Shown: piece by piece, positions 44,301 through 55,599 of the stretch
Layout: the number at the start of each line of letters is the position of its first letter
Numbering within the stretch: position 1 is the stretch's first letter
DNA from: Acanthococcus lagerstroemiae
Lineage: Eukaryota > Arthropoda > Insecta > Hemiptera > Eriococcidae
Reading direction: 5' to 3'
DNA length: 64,000 nt
Assembly (NCBI GenBank): GCA_031841125.1
Contig: CM063110.1
Coordinates: forward strand, 14,937,626 to 15,001,625
Made by a program: the position numbers and the translations under genes
The notes under the pieces: model-generated
The model's database searches: none
What the model was told of the DNA's origin: nothing
The model's input: only the letters and a program-made list of their open reading frames with translations

Positions 44301-47300
44301 CTTCCACCACTACAAGATGTGAATTATCACTGCATGTCGGGGTAACGGTATGGTGATCTGCACCAAGGTTTTTTAATGCATTTTATGAGTCGTCGCAGTA
44401 GTCATCTTCCTATTAAGGTGGCATTCAGACGGCGTTGAAGTTGTAGCGGCTTTACATCACTCTCATTGATGACCAACAGAAAGCTCGAAGTTGTATTCTT
44501 GTTTGCAGCTCTAAAAACGTTCACACAGCTGTATAATTGGCAATCATGAGTGAGCTGCTAAACTTTTCCCAAACTTATGCAGACCACCTGGCAGGTATTC
44601 TTCCATTATGAACTTGTCCAGTAAATAGCTCAACAGTTAATTGCAAACTGCACTGACTCGCTTAATGTAACAATTACTCACGAGAATATTACCAGCGCCA
44701 ATGAGTCCTTCTACCGAGTGCAAGACATCAACCTGATCACCTTTGCGGTGCAGTTGAATGGCTCGAACCGGTGTATTCTTTTGTGCGCCTGCGACTGAAT
44801 CGATTACCCAACATTATGCAACGAAATTTGACAACACGTTGACCGTTCATCCAGCTTGTAAATTCTCATCTTCAGAACTTAATGCACGATAATATTTCCA
44901 CATTCAGCGAACATATATGGTAAAACAACTAACATTTACAGCTCATAGTTAAGACTGCTGCCTCCGTGAAACGTCAACCTCGCTCGGTGGCGTCAGCCGC
45001 TTTCGGACCTCCTTCGCATCCTCAACGGTCAATGCAGTTCGGTTGCCGATAATATGGTTCCCGCTGTCGCGAATGCTCGCCACTGCTTTCTAGTCGACTT
45101 TCTGGCGACGTGTGTGGGCTTTTCATATGTTTTTATTCCGTTTCCTAGAAAATGATCTGCCTGATGACTGGGAATTTGTAACTCGAGTTCTTCGAATATG
45201 TGTGGTTGGTCGATTCGTGAGGGGTCTCATAGCCAGACTGTCAACGAGGAAAGCTCGCGTTTGAACTAGTGAAAATGATCGTGAAATTGGGTTGCGAGAT
45301 CGTTAACTGTTGATCATGGTGATTTGTAGAACGTAGTGTGACTTCTAGTCAGCAGGTGGTTTTGGAAGAACAGAGAGGAATATGGTTTTCTGTTTACGCG
45401 CTTTGGTATTTTGTGTCATGGAAGAATTAAGAATCAACTGTAGCTTTGCTCTTACTGCATACTTATTTTCTTAGAATTCTGGTATAGCGTTTCCTGATGA
45501 AATTGCTGGGAATAAGTTGAGGACATGTCTGGTACTGGAAGCACCGCAGATTCCAGCTGTATCTTGGTGAACAGGGCTGCGAGTAATTGTCGAAACTAAA
45601 CCCAGCATGTGTCTTGAATTGAAAACTGTTACCGGTGTAACTTGCAAGAGATTACAGATGGCAGAAACGTATCCCAAACATCATTGTCAAGGTTGGTGCC
45701 GCCTTTTCCCTCATCCACTTCTGTTACAACCACCATGTCACGAAGATTTCTACGGGTTGCACTACCCTCTCGAGGCTAAGTCTTGTATCCCATTCTTTAC
45801 CGCATTGCTGTGATCATTAGACCCTGCACCATCCATCTGTGCCAACAATCAACAGTTGCTCTAGGTAACCTGCGTACGGCAGCACTGACTTGATACTACC
45901 AACGCCTACGCTCGACTGGCTTCTTTCATTGCTATCCAAAATGCCGACAGTTTTCACTCGAGTGCCCGTGCAGGATATTCTGTGATTCGTATAGATCGTC
46001 CGTGTTCAGGGAAATTACCTATACGTCCAAACGGTAGAGTAATTTCTCGTGTAATTAAGGATAAACGGAATTCGCGAACAACCTTGACAACGGAAGCCAG
46101 AATTAGTCTATCATCGTAATCGTAAACACGATATTAATTACCATGCGACGAGGTGAGCCCATTATTGTACCGGCGTGGATACTACTGTTGGAACTCTCCC
46201 GAAAATTCTGTACGTGTACCGGAGGAGCGTTATATAGCGGAAAATGCTAAGTCGTAACGACCTTCCAGACCGACGGAAAACGAAAACCTCTATGCGTACC
46301 GTAATTTTGCATTCTAATGTAATCAGAATGTAAGAGTGGCATGAAAATGAGAAAACTGGTAAGACTGTAAAAAGTATGAAGGAAAAAAATCGTATATATA
46401 GCGTTTACGACTGGCATAAAATACATATGACACCTTCGAGGTTACATTACAAAGTTACTCGTGGAATTGGAACTAGCCACCTAATTGCCTTCGAACGCAG
46501 CACTGAAATTGAAAGTGGTAAAATCGGTTTACAATGTTGTAGGTGGTCGAGTGTGCTCCCCGCTCCGATTTCGAGTTAAGTGCATCGACTGGTCGAGGAT
46601 GATGGGGACTGCAATATGCATATGTTACGTGAAAGTGCTCGGACCCCCCGCCGGTTCGAGGGTTACCGGATTATGCATTATAATTAAAATGGTCGCGGTG
46701 AAATGTGGAGTTAGAATTGTGGCTGGGTGGCATCAGTATCGGCGTTGTCTCCTGAAGGTCTAACGGCGACTTACGGTCGCGTAGGTGAAAGTGAAGCGGC
46801 GCGGAAGTGACGGAGGAGTTTAATCTCAAATACTCGGGCTTTGCTTTTAGACTGATAGGAGGTCTAGAGGTATGGAGTCGATAGAGGTGAAGTGGAATGT
46901 CGGTTGATTTGTCTGATAACGCATCCAGCAGATTCACGAATGCTGCCTGACAGTGGCGAGCCTCGAAAATTTCGAGGAGGAAGGAGTCAGCCCATTCCGC
47001 GATCACATTTTTCTTGCATCCGACAGAAACGTTATGAAGATGCCACTTTTTATCTCAAGAGTTGTTAACCTGACACCTCTTACTTCCCGGTGTAAATTTG
47101 ATGATGAGGACGCAGAATTGGGCAACTTTTCTGTGGAATTCGTCGGCTTATTGCAAGAAGGTTTCTCGTTGACAAATGAGAATAGTGGTATAAAAGTCAC
47201 CGTTTTTGAGGGGATTGTTCATTTTAAAACTTACAAAGCCGAAGAAAAGCGTTGCTCTGAAAAGAGCGTAAAATTACCTTCCGAACGATACCGCTATCTC

Positions 47301-48435
47301 AAAATTGAAAAAATCTTCACGAGGAAGTTTCTTGCAATAAACCGATGAGCTATACAACGGCAGATTTAATGGCAAAATTAGTGGCACACTGAACACAAAT
47401 CTATTTTCTGTTGAGGGAAGTTGTACTGGCCGCCGCAAAAATGCCTGTATATTGGAAATCTCGGTTTTTACGTCCCCTCCTTCCTTCACCCCGTCGCGTA
47501 ACAACGCCGGGCGGGTTATTCCTTTGAAATTTGGAAGATTGCTTCCGTAGATCTATTAACCTTGAGATGAAGCCAGGCAGGGAGACAGTCTGGAACACAT
47601 ACAGAAACAAAGATAAAGAATAAAGACAGATAGACTAACTGCAGGCAGTGGGGTTCGGACTTATCCCGATTGATAGTAGATCGATGTGATAGTTGGTTTT
47701 TCTCGTGAGCCTTACGAGGGCGGCTGTAGTTTAGCGACGTACAAGAGTGGAAAAGCATAAAAGACATTCTTCAAAAAAATCGAATCTCATCCGATAATAA
47801 TCAGAGACATACTGAATGTTTTTTGTGGTTGAGAGGGAAATTCATCCGAGAATTTTTTAAACTCAAAATGTAGAGTTTCTTGCTGGAAAAATTTGGAAAC
47901 AGACAAACAAGCCAGAAGGGCATAACTCTGTGCCTATTGAAGTTCCAATGACATTTACTGAGATTCAGTTTTGCTAACCAAGAATGTGATTTCGTCAACT
48001 AATGGAAATGTTTGGAACAAAGTGGCTCCTCTATCCCTCTATGTATGAACTTCCTTTCGGTACATTTTCTTGCCGATAATCGAACCGCCCATGTAATATT
48101 TGGGCCTCAGTTGGTGGAGTGAATGACGACGTACGCTTTCTAAATTGGCTCCCCAGACATCATACCCCTGGCCTCGGAAATTACTCTTTCGAGTATCGCA
48201 TCGGTAACCAGAGGGACGACTTAAGGGTGCTCGGGCCCACTGCTTCCGACTCTCGCTTTTCGCAATTATTGGTCGTTTGGTTACAGTCAGCGGAGTAGTC
48301 TGCCCAAATAGAAGGATGAAAGATCATCTACCGGCTATGGTTGATAGTTCGGGCCGAAATTAACCTGTTTCATTCTTACTGATAGAGTACTCGGGTCGCC
48401 AACCTTTAGTTCGTGGCTACTGATATGATATGTAA
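44301..48435. other. No supported gene; CpG-rich stretches
   Basis: The block 44410-44470 is similar to those following loci 1 and 2 of the 62-bp repeat. The stretches 44940-45130 and 45950-47100 are CpG-rich and repeat-poor. The longest frame (46953-47348, plus, 131 codons, ending RKFLAINR) has two opposing frames and no recognisable domain. No splice-bounded exon could be supported. Confidence 0.4.
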
Positions 48436-48437
48436 TA

Positions 48438-49210
48438 CATAGGCTGTCGCTGAGTAACTGAGACTAAAATTTGTACGACCCACTAACGCTACCTGTCGGC
48501 GTTTCAACGCAGTAGGGGAATAATTTGGTTCATTAGCTATTGATTGAGACTACGTCGAGCTCATTTGATTGAAAACTCGCTGCTTCAGACTAATTTGAAA
48601 GAAACTGTATGCGTTGACCCCTTCAAGTTTTTTAAAGGTTTTTTTAAAGAAGGAAAAATAACATACAATGACAAAATTTTTTCTTAATCATCATCTTTAT
48701 CAAGTACACGAATATCTTTTTCAAAATAAGCGCCATTCAACGGGCGTCCATTCGTTCTTGCCACTTATCAAACGTTTTTGTGTATTCCGCCGCCGGTAAC
48801 AAGGAGAAAAACATCTATGCCGCGATGATTACCTCTTGATTCGTGTTGAATTGACGACCGCGTAAGGCTGCCTGCAGTTGAGGAAATATAAACCAAAAGT
48901 CGCAGGGGGCGAGGTCAAGACTATACGGGGGGGGGGGGGTGAATTATGATTTTTTTTTCTTTTATGCGTATTCCTGGAATGTTCGAGTTGAGGCGGGCGC
49001 GCATTATTGTGGTGTACGAAAACTGGAGGGGTCGCGCAAACTAGTTTTACTAAAACGCGCACAACTTGTTGCCGTGCGAGGTGGAAAGGAGAACAAAGTT
49101 GCTATGGATACAGAAATGTTCCCTCTACAGGACTGCGCGACGCCGGTACCCTACGCTGTGTTGTAATAATTAGAAAAAGTAATGTCTCAGTTACTCAGCG
49201 ACAGCCTATG
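48438..49210 (-). mobile_element. Internally deleted mariner-like transposon
   Basis: Terminal inverted repeats of 27 bp: the left starts cataggctgtcgctgagtaa and the right ends ttactcagcgacagcctatg. They are flanked by TA on both sides (48436-48437 and 49211-49212), the target of mariner/Tc1 elements. At 773 bp it is shorter than the usual 1.3 kb. Only the C-terminal part of the transposase remains, on the minus strand, so this copy cannot move on its own. Confidence 0.92.
48650..49060 (-). pseudogene. Mariner-like transposase, C-terminal part
   Basis: On the minus strand the frame reads PPVFVHHNNARP near 49040-49000, then PPYSLDLAPCDFWFIFPQLQ near 48945-48885, then GRQFNTNQEVI and KTFDKWQERMDAR near 48790-48750. 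These are the second and third parts of the mariner DDE core. In the first block the usual HDNARP is HNNARP, so the second catalytic Asp is replaced by Asn. The third Asp (LAPCD block) remains. A stop near 48820, a second near 48745 and a C-run near 48930-48942 disrupt the frame. It is a dead relic. Confidence 0.85.
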
Positions 49211-49666
49211 TATGTACGTATAAAATTGTAGTTTTGAGTTGGAAGCTCCGTGTGGTACAAACATCTAACGCTGGCCCGAATGAGTCAGCTCCTTTCCTCG
49301 CTACTCTTGTCTACTTCTTTGGACTCGGAATCCAATCTAACAAGTTCCGAGTTACGCGATTGCATACATTAGAGAAAGACGCGGACGGAAGGTTTCCTCG
49401 ACCATTTTCACTCTCTTCGGAGTCAACGTTCCTTTGACCAGCGTACCCATATAGGCGCCTCGAGACCAGCGTCTCCTCGCTGCAGCATAAATCAAGTCAA
49501 ATCGAGACTTTTCTCCGGCTGCAATTTTAATTCGTCGGTGATTTCGCATTAACTCTAAAACAATATCGGGATCACTGCCAACTCACAAACGTAACGTATT
49601 TATTACTCTACTTTCCATATTCGAGCTCCTGCTTGCATATTTGTCATTCGAATTTCGTACTTCTTT

Positions 49667-49709
<43 letters not shown>

Positions 49710-50643
49710 GTTCTTGCTCCTTTATTATCTCAATTCCAAATTTGTTAGTTTATTACTCGGTGTTGACGTAACCAGTTTTGCAATCGGCGGTCGCATAAAG
49801 TGGTGGAATTTATCGGTATCGAAAAAACTTTTTGCACCGGTAACGGTACACGTACCTGAGTCGACATGTATGTGTAGGTACGCCGAAGTCGATATACCTT
49901 CGCGATTTTCGCCGATTAATGGATTCGCTGGAAGTGGAGTGCCGCGCTCGCTCGCTCGCCCAAAACCTCTGTTCGAATTTCGAGGACCGCGCGAACGGAA
50001 AACTCGTAGGCAGCGGTTGCGATTTCAAAACGGAATAAATCCGGCTTACGTAATCCCGTTTAGGGACTACTTTGGTATTCAGCGGAAAGGAAATACAATT
50101 TGAATTTACACGTTGTTACGACTATAAATAAATGTGTATACGCTTCTCCGTTCTTTTCGCTCGGTTGGGCCGCGATCTGCGATACCTTCGAAGGTGAGCA
50201 CCGAGAGCGCCGAACAGTGGCGAGGAACTTTTTTTCGAATCAAACGACGCGTAATTATCGCGTATAACGATCGCGTTAATGAGTGTCGTCATCGATGTGT
50301 CGTCGACGGCCGCTGTTCGAGTTGAAATCGAAAGTGCCTGCGCGTGTTAAAACGAGGGCAATTAATCGAGCCATTGACGCGGCCGCCGTTTTGATTCATG
50401 ACTCGACCCGTTGGCGCAGTTTGATGAAAGACGACCAAAAAGTCGAGCGATCGAGCTCCTGCGCGATTACAATGTATCACGGGTAGCAACAGAGAGAGCG
50501 CTGGGTACTGATCGAAAATCTGACGATTGATTTTTTGTCGGGAATCGAGTCCTAGCTCGAGGAAGGGGATGAGTTGTACGACGGATAGCCGCGAAATGCA
50601 ACGATACACTTTTCAAAGTAAGTAGGTGAGAATGCAACTAACA
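49211..50643. other. No supported gene; CpG-rich block
   Basis: Strongly CpG-rich from 49350 to 50620 (cgcgcgaacggaaa, gcggccgccg), repeat-free apart from the CT microsatellite. Frames of up to 156 codons overlap on both strands; the longest starts inside the CT run, which creates an artificial Leu-Ser hydrophobic stretch. Old single-copy or regulatory DNA is possible. Confidence 0.45.
49674..49706. repeat. CT microsatellite
   Basis: An uninterrupted (CT)n run of about 16 dinucleotides. Confidence 0.95.
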
Positions 50644-50979
50644 GGGTGTCTACACCGGTCCCGGAAGTCCCGGAAACCCCAAAAAAGTCCCGGAAGCTAA
50701 AAGTAGGTCCCGGAATTTTTTGTAAATGTTGGACACTATTTTTCCGCCAAAGCTTGAACTGTTCCCCCGATACATAGAGACTGCTTTGTGCATAGTCCTG
50801 ATCAATAACTATCGTCCTTCAAATACACGCACACACTATACGGTAGAAGAATACAGGTAACACTGTTGTGTATATTGAGCAAAACATGGTATTTTTCGCA
50901 CCCAAATTTTTGCCAGAAGTGTCTTACAAAGTGCTTGAAAACTCCGGGAACTCCAAAACTGAATTCTGGTAGACATCCT
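50644..50979. mobile_element. MITE with agggtgtctac ends
   Basis: The left end agggtgtctac and right end gtagacatcct are inverted with one mismatch. Inside the left end, gtcccggaa repeats four times, and ctccgggaactcc lies near the right end. It is 336 bp with no coding capacity. Flanks aactaac and aactgag are similar but do not prove a target duplication. The ends are like those of the element at 9631-9851. Confidence 0.6.
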
Positions 50980-51151
50980 AACTGAGCAGGGTGTTGGAAA
51001 GGTGAATTCCTGTTTCTTGGTGGATCAAAGAACCAGCTATCACTCGAACATGGGCTGGGGATCCATTGCGATTACCCTCTCCTCTCCAGAGAGTACATTT
51101 TCGTGTTGATCGTTCTGCCCGGCGAGCGTATTCATTATCATACGTCCGTCG
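50980..51151. other. Short anonymous stretch
   Basis: It begins with a second cagggtgttggaaagg word at 50988, possibly the end of another small element, and leads into the LINE fragment. Confidence 0.3.
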
Positions 51152-51640
51152 CTAATGACTGAGTGTTTGGTGGCCCGACTTCGACAGAGGAACTACTATG
51201 CCTCTCCAGGCCTCGTGGTCGTCCGCCAGTCCGGTGAGCTGGTGGATCGGCGTATTTGTTGCCTCTTCGAGCTGATCACTTCACCGTTTTTGTGACATTC
51301 TTCGTGACCTTTTTCCCTCGACCCTCCTCTGGATAACCAGTTCAAGTTATCGCCCGTTCTTCTCGCTGTACGTCCAAAGAATTTTAAGATCTTTTTGTAA
51401 CAGGAAGATGACAGTCATTCCTCAAGTGCTAGCTTTTCTAGGATAGAAGCGTTTGTTTTCTTTTCCGCCTTGATAGTCCATGTTTCGCAGCCAAACCACA
51501 AGACCGGAAATACGAATGCTCTGACGAGCCGCCTCTTGATGGCAATGCTAATTCCTCTTGCTTTCGAGATAGGGGTGAGCTTGACCGCTGCATCGCGGGC
51601 TAGAACGATTCTTTTCTCCTGATCTCTGCAGAACTACTGA
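51152..51640 (-). pseudogene. LINE ORF2 C-terminal fragment (RTE-like)
   Basis: On the minus strand 51540-51440 reads RRLVRAFVFPVLWFGCETWT, the conserved F-x-x-P-V-x-x-x-G-C-E-T-W block after the RT thumb of LINEs. FFGRTARR follows near 51370. After a frame shift the tail reads TGLADDHEAW near 51230 and ends SGHQTLSH at a natural stop (51152-51154). The tail preserves the typical end of these proteins. RT and endonuclease are missing. Confidence 0.85.
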
Positions 51641-52402
51641 CATTGGTCGATATTTTATTTATTTATTTTATTTCGTTTAACGTGCCACCCAACAGCCAGA
51701 CGGCCAATAACAGGGCGACACGGGAAAAGAATAGTAATAATAATAATATGTACACTAAAAATAATGAAAATAATAATACTAAAAATAATAAATAATAATA
51801 CTAAAAATAAAGAAAATAATAAGTAATAATACTAAAAATAATAAAATCAATGTAATAATAATACTATACTAATATTATTAGTTAACGTTACCCGTACCCG
51901 CTCTACCCCCCCCCCCCATCCGCCATGCAACATGCTATCATTTTATTTTACCTATTTTATTTTATTTCATTTCATTCTATTTATTTCTCATACGCCAAGG
52001 GTGAACAAAGTTGGTCACCGAGGGTGAACTGTGTTATAGTTGTTTTTTCTACATATATTATATTTCTTATTTAGAGCTTGTGTCACTTTACCAATGAATA
52101 TTTTCCTGCTGCCATAGAATATGTCAATTGTTTTATCTAATTTGAGAACGTTGTTGTACAACAGCATGACTTGATTTAAGGGTGATTCTCAGTTGTGAAT
52201 TGTGCGACAAGGCGGTATATAGAACAGCTCCCGAGCTCTGATGGGTCTTAAGGGAGCAAAAAGACCTATACCCGCAAGCATGGCTGAAGACTCCACTTTT
52301 GCGTAGAGAAGGTTCCCGAGTAACAATAGTAGGGTCAGATCTCTCCTAAGTACTAGTGTTGTCATTTCATATCCCAGGACTTGTTCTTCATGTCCTGTAG
52401 AG
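51641..52402. repeat. A/T-rich low-complexity DNA with TAA-type repeats
   Basis: The stretch 51725-51875 consists of aataataatactaaaaata-type words (TAA/AAT repeat). The stretches 51655-51680 and 51935-51990 are ttattttatttcatttc-type. A run of C lies at 51907-51916. No coding signal. Confidence 0.8.
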
Positions 52403-52702
52403 CAGGGGTCACCAAATGGCGGACCACAGTCCGAATCCAGACGGCCGACCTATTTTGTGCGGACCCAGAAGAATCCATAATTTTGTTGTATATAGACCAA
52501 AAAATGGAAAATTTCAGAAGTTGAGTACTTCTCATGAAGTTTCTGGGCTAACAATGGGGCCTAGGCCTTCTGGGTACCCGCTTTTCTTTCAAAGTCTTGA
52601 TTTTTACCAGTACTTTTATCTAGTTATTATCTACCAAATGGACTGCGACAGATTTATATTTGTTATAAACGGACCCGTAATGAAACTAATTGGTGATCCC
52701 TG
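52403..52702. mobile_element. hAT-type MITE, caggggtcaccaa ends
   Basis: A 300-bp element. The left end caggggtcaccaa and right end ttggtgatccctg are inverted with one mismatch. Flanks ctgtagag (52395-52402) and ctatagag (52703-52710) agree at 7 of 8 bases. The terminus is of a type widespread in hAT transposons. The 108-codon frame crossing it is a by-product. Confidence 0.88.
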
Positions 52703-52743
52703 CTATAGAGTGTTTGTAATACCCGAAGTGTTTATAGTATAGA

Positions 52744-53317
52744 TGCCAAAAGAGTTGACTTGTTTTTAACCGTTTACCATGTGGCAACACTGATGCGTAG
52801 GCAATCTTTTTTTCCATGAAAATATTCGGTTATGTACCTATGCCATCTAGTAAGCATGGCTCTGTGGTCTGGAGAACATTGCGGTTTCTGTGTAGAAACG
52901 TTTATTCTAAAAAACAGTGTTGTGGCGACTCAGCACGCATTTTGAAAACAGTTTAAACTGAAAACACACGATCTCGTTCTCTCTCTTAAGGCAATCAAGC
53001 AGTGAACGGAGAATGTTAGACTCAAGGGCATCGCCAGTAACGTTCAGAGAGGGGAGAACATGTGCGGCAGGATTGCCTTTAGAGAGGGAACAAGATCATG
53101 TCTTTTCAGTTTAAACTGTTTTTGAAATGCGCGTTGAGTCCACAACACTGTTTTTTAGAATAAACGTTTCTACACAGAAACCGCGATGTTCTCCAGACCA
53201 CAGAGCCTTGCTTACTAAATGGCATACATGGTCGAATATTTTCATGGAAAAGAAGATTGCCTACGCATCAGTGTTGCCACATGGTAAGCGTTTAAAAACA
53301 GGTCAATTCTTTTGGCA
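52744..53317. mobile_element. 574-bp foldback element with about 250-bp arms
   Basis: The left arm (52744-52997) starts tgccaaaagagttgac and contains gtggcaacactgatgcgta, gtttctgtgtagaaacgttt and cagtttaaactg. The right arm (53071-53317) is its reverse complement at roughly nine of ten positions and ends cttttggca. The spacer is about 73 bases. The outer ends resemble the cagggtgtgccaaaag type of insect MITE terminus. No target duplication could be fixed, and there is no coding frame. Confidence 0.93.
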
Positions 53318-55599
53318 CACCCTGTACCTTAAGAATCGTTTTTGTACCCGTTCTATATTATCGGAGTGAAATTCATTCGGAGGACCCCATACCACGCTAG
53401 CGAATTCCAGATGCGATTGAACCAATGAAAAGTACAATATTGTTAAGGTTTCTGACTGACTATGGTTATTTTCACAATTTGGGTTTCAATTGTGATCCCT
53501 AATAAAGGAAATTGAATTGAGTAGCCTTGCGGTAACGTAACGTGACATCGATGCGATATATATTCACATCTGCGTCCGATATTATCTGCGAGTTTGGGAG
53601 AGACGCTGCAGTTTTACATTATCTTGAAGTGCTTCCCTAGCCTTTTTCTGTATGTACTTGAATACAAAATGTGGAACGAAAAAACGTGGAATTGACGCCA
53701 GTCACGGCCTTTCCTATCTCTCCTGCTAAACTGAATCCTTGTCCTCCAGATCTTCAGCACTGATTTTCTGTCCCTCATTCTCGGATATTAGTATGAACTC
53801 CTGCGTCCAAAGCCGGAGAGTCCAAAACCGAGAAAGTTTCGTTATCTCACTTCCTGGACTGAAAGCCGAGTGTTTAACGATTTTGCTCTAATGAGGAGAA
53901 AGGGCAGAATGTGTGTTGGGCTCGCCGTGTGCATAATAATTACACAAAGCAACCGAAGAATTCACGCGACATAAACTGAATTACAAGCGGCACTTATGAT
54001 TCGCGGTCGCTATAAACGCGTGCACTACTCTTACGTTGTAGCAGCACGAGTTCTCAAAAGTACAGGCACTTAAGCTCCTTTTTCTTCGTCATTACCCATT
54101 GATCACTCTTCTGGTACTTCACGCCGGCCAGTCGTATTGTCAAATCAAAAGATACTGACCATCGACTGAGGAGAAAAAAAAACATCGGATGCAATTGTTG
54201 CAAGTTGGCGCGAACGACTGACCGACATTAGCGGCAAAAAATGATCGTGGATTAAAGAAACGAAAGAAACTTTCTGCCTTCTTCGATACGATTTCAACAG
54301 GTGTACTTAGGATATAACAAAGTGCGTGCAGATTATTCAACACACACGCGGTCTGCTGAATAAACCATTACAATGGCTCGGAAATTAGAAAAAGGAAAAA
54401 ACCCGTCGGCCGAATGTAATTATTCGTATAAAAATTGCGTTACGTAAAAATGCACTTAGCGAAAGCTCTCTTTTTCCTTTCGCGACGGATTCTTCGAAAG
54501 TACGAGAGAAGTGTTTACTCGATGTATAAACCGCGTTCCCGACTCTCAAACTGAAACTCTGGCTTGGAAATGCCATCGAGAGAATTACAGGAACCGAACG
54601 CGGCCAGAGCAAACAGCCGGAGGGCATGAAGGTATAGAAAAATCGCCCGTGTGTGACAATATTTACTCGTTACGAGTGATAAAGTAGTTCTCTCGGGTTA
54701 TCGTACTGTATGGCTTCAGAGCTAGAGGTACTTTATGTTTCTCGAAATTTGTGTACATCGGGTGTATGCACTATGCAGCCGTACCAGCTTATGCACGTTG
54801 TAGCTGGCGCGATGGCGCAGGCAGTCATCACGAAGCGAATAAATACTTGCCGTACAAAATCGAAAAAACGTGTTCGCTCGGTGTCGTATCGTATTCAGAT
54901 TTAGGAATTCGTTTTCGACGAGAACGCCGAGATTCGTGATTCGGAGATACCGTGCTCGATGGGAATGCGGCGTGAACCCGAGCCGGTGCGCTTAGTCTTC
55001 CGGTCGTGAACGCCTTGTCGAGGGCTCCGAGCCTTGAAATTGCGATCGAAGTTCGACGAGTACTGTGGTAGGGATGTGGCTTCAAGCTTTGAGAGCATAG
55101 AATCACAATCTCGGCGAAGAACTCAGTGTCATTAACCTTACTGGCGACACTGCTTTAGAACTTGCAACACCAGGGCTGAAGCTGGAAATTCTCAATTGAA
55201 GTATCAAGTGCTGCTTTGGTAGAACGGGGAGCAGATGTCTATGTTTCTTCCTTGCATAGCACCTTGGCCCGAGAGAATGAATCTTGAACGTCCTCGGGCT
55301 ACAAGTGTTTGGATGCACAGCACCCGCACTGTTAGGTTGAAGCTGAGGAAACGATTTAACCCCGCCCAATTTCACGATTCGATACACTCCCTCTACTGAT
55401 CTCAGACCAGAAGACTTTGTTTTCGATTTTGGAGGGCATTTTGTTCAATTTTGAATGATTACGCATAAATTCTAAGATTTATGGAAACTTATCAGTTTTA
55501 TTAGCATTTTAGAAAAACGGTTTGCTTTGGAATTCTTGAAGGTTTGAGGACTTGAGTGCCCGGCAGACACATTAAAATAACGGAACATATATGGAGATA
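53318..55599. other. No gene recognised; CpG-rich 53950-55060
   Basis: Overlapping frames of 60-94 codons on both strands (54140-55387) show no domain. The block 53950-55060 is CpG-rich and repeat-poor. Nothing else was seen. Confidence 0.45.

Noticed and set aside
46953..47348. 131-codon frame as a host gene
   Set aside because: No recognisable family, two opposing frames overlap it, and no splice signals or transcript features support it.
49633..50103. 156-codon frame with an apparent hydrophobic signal segment
   Set aside because: The Leu-Ser stretch is simply the translation of the CT microsatellite.
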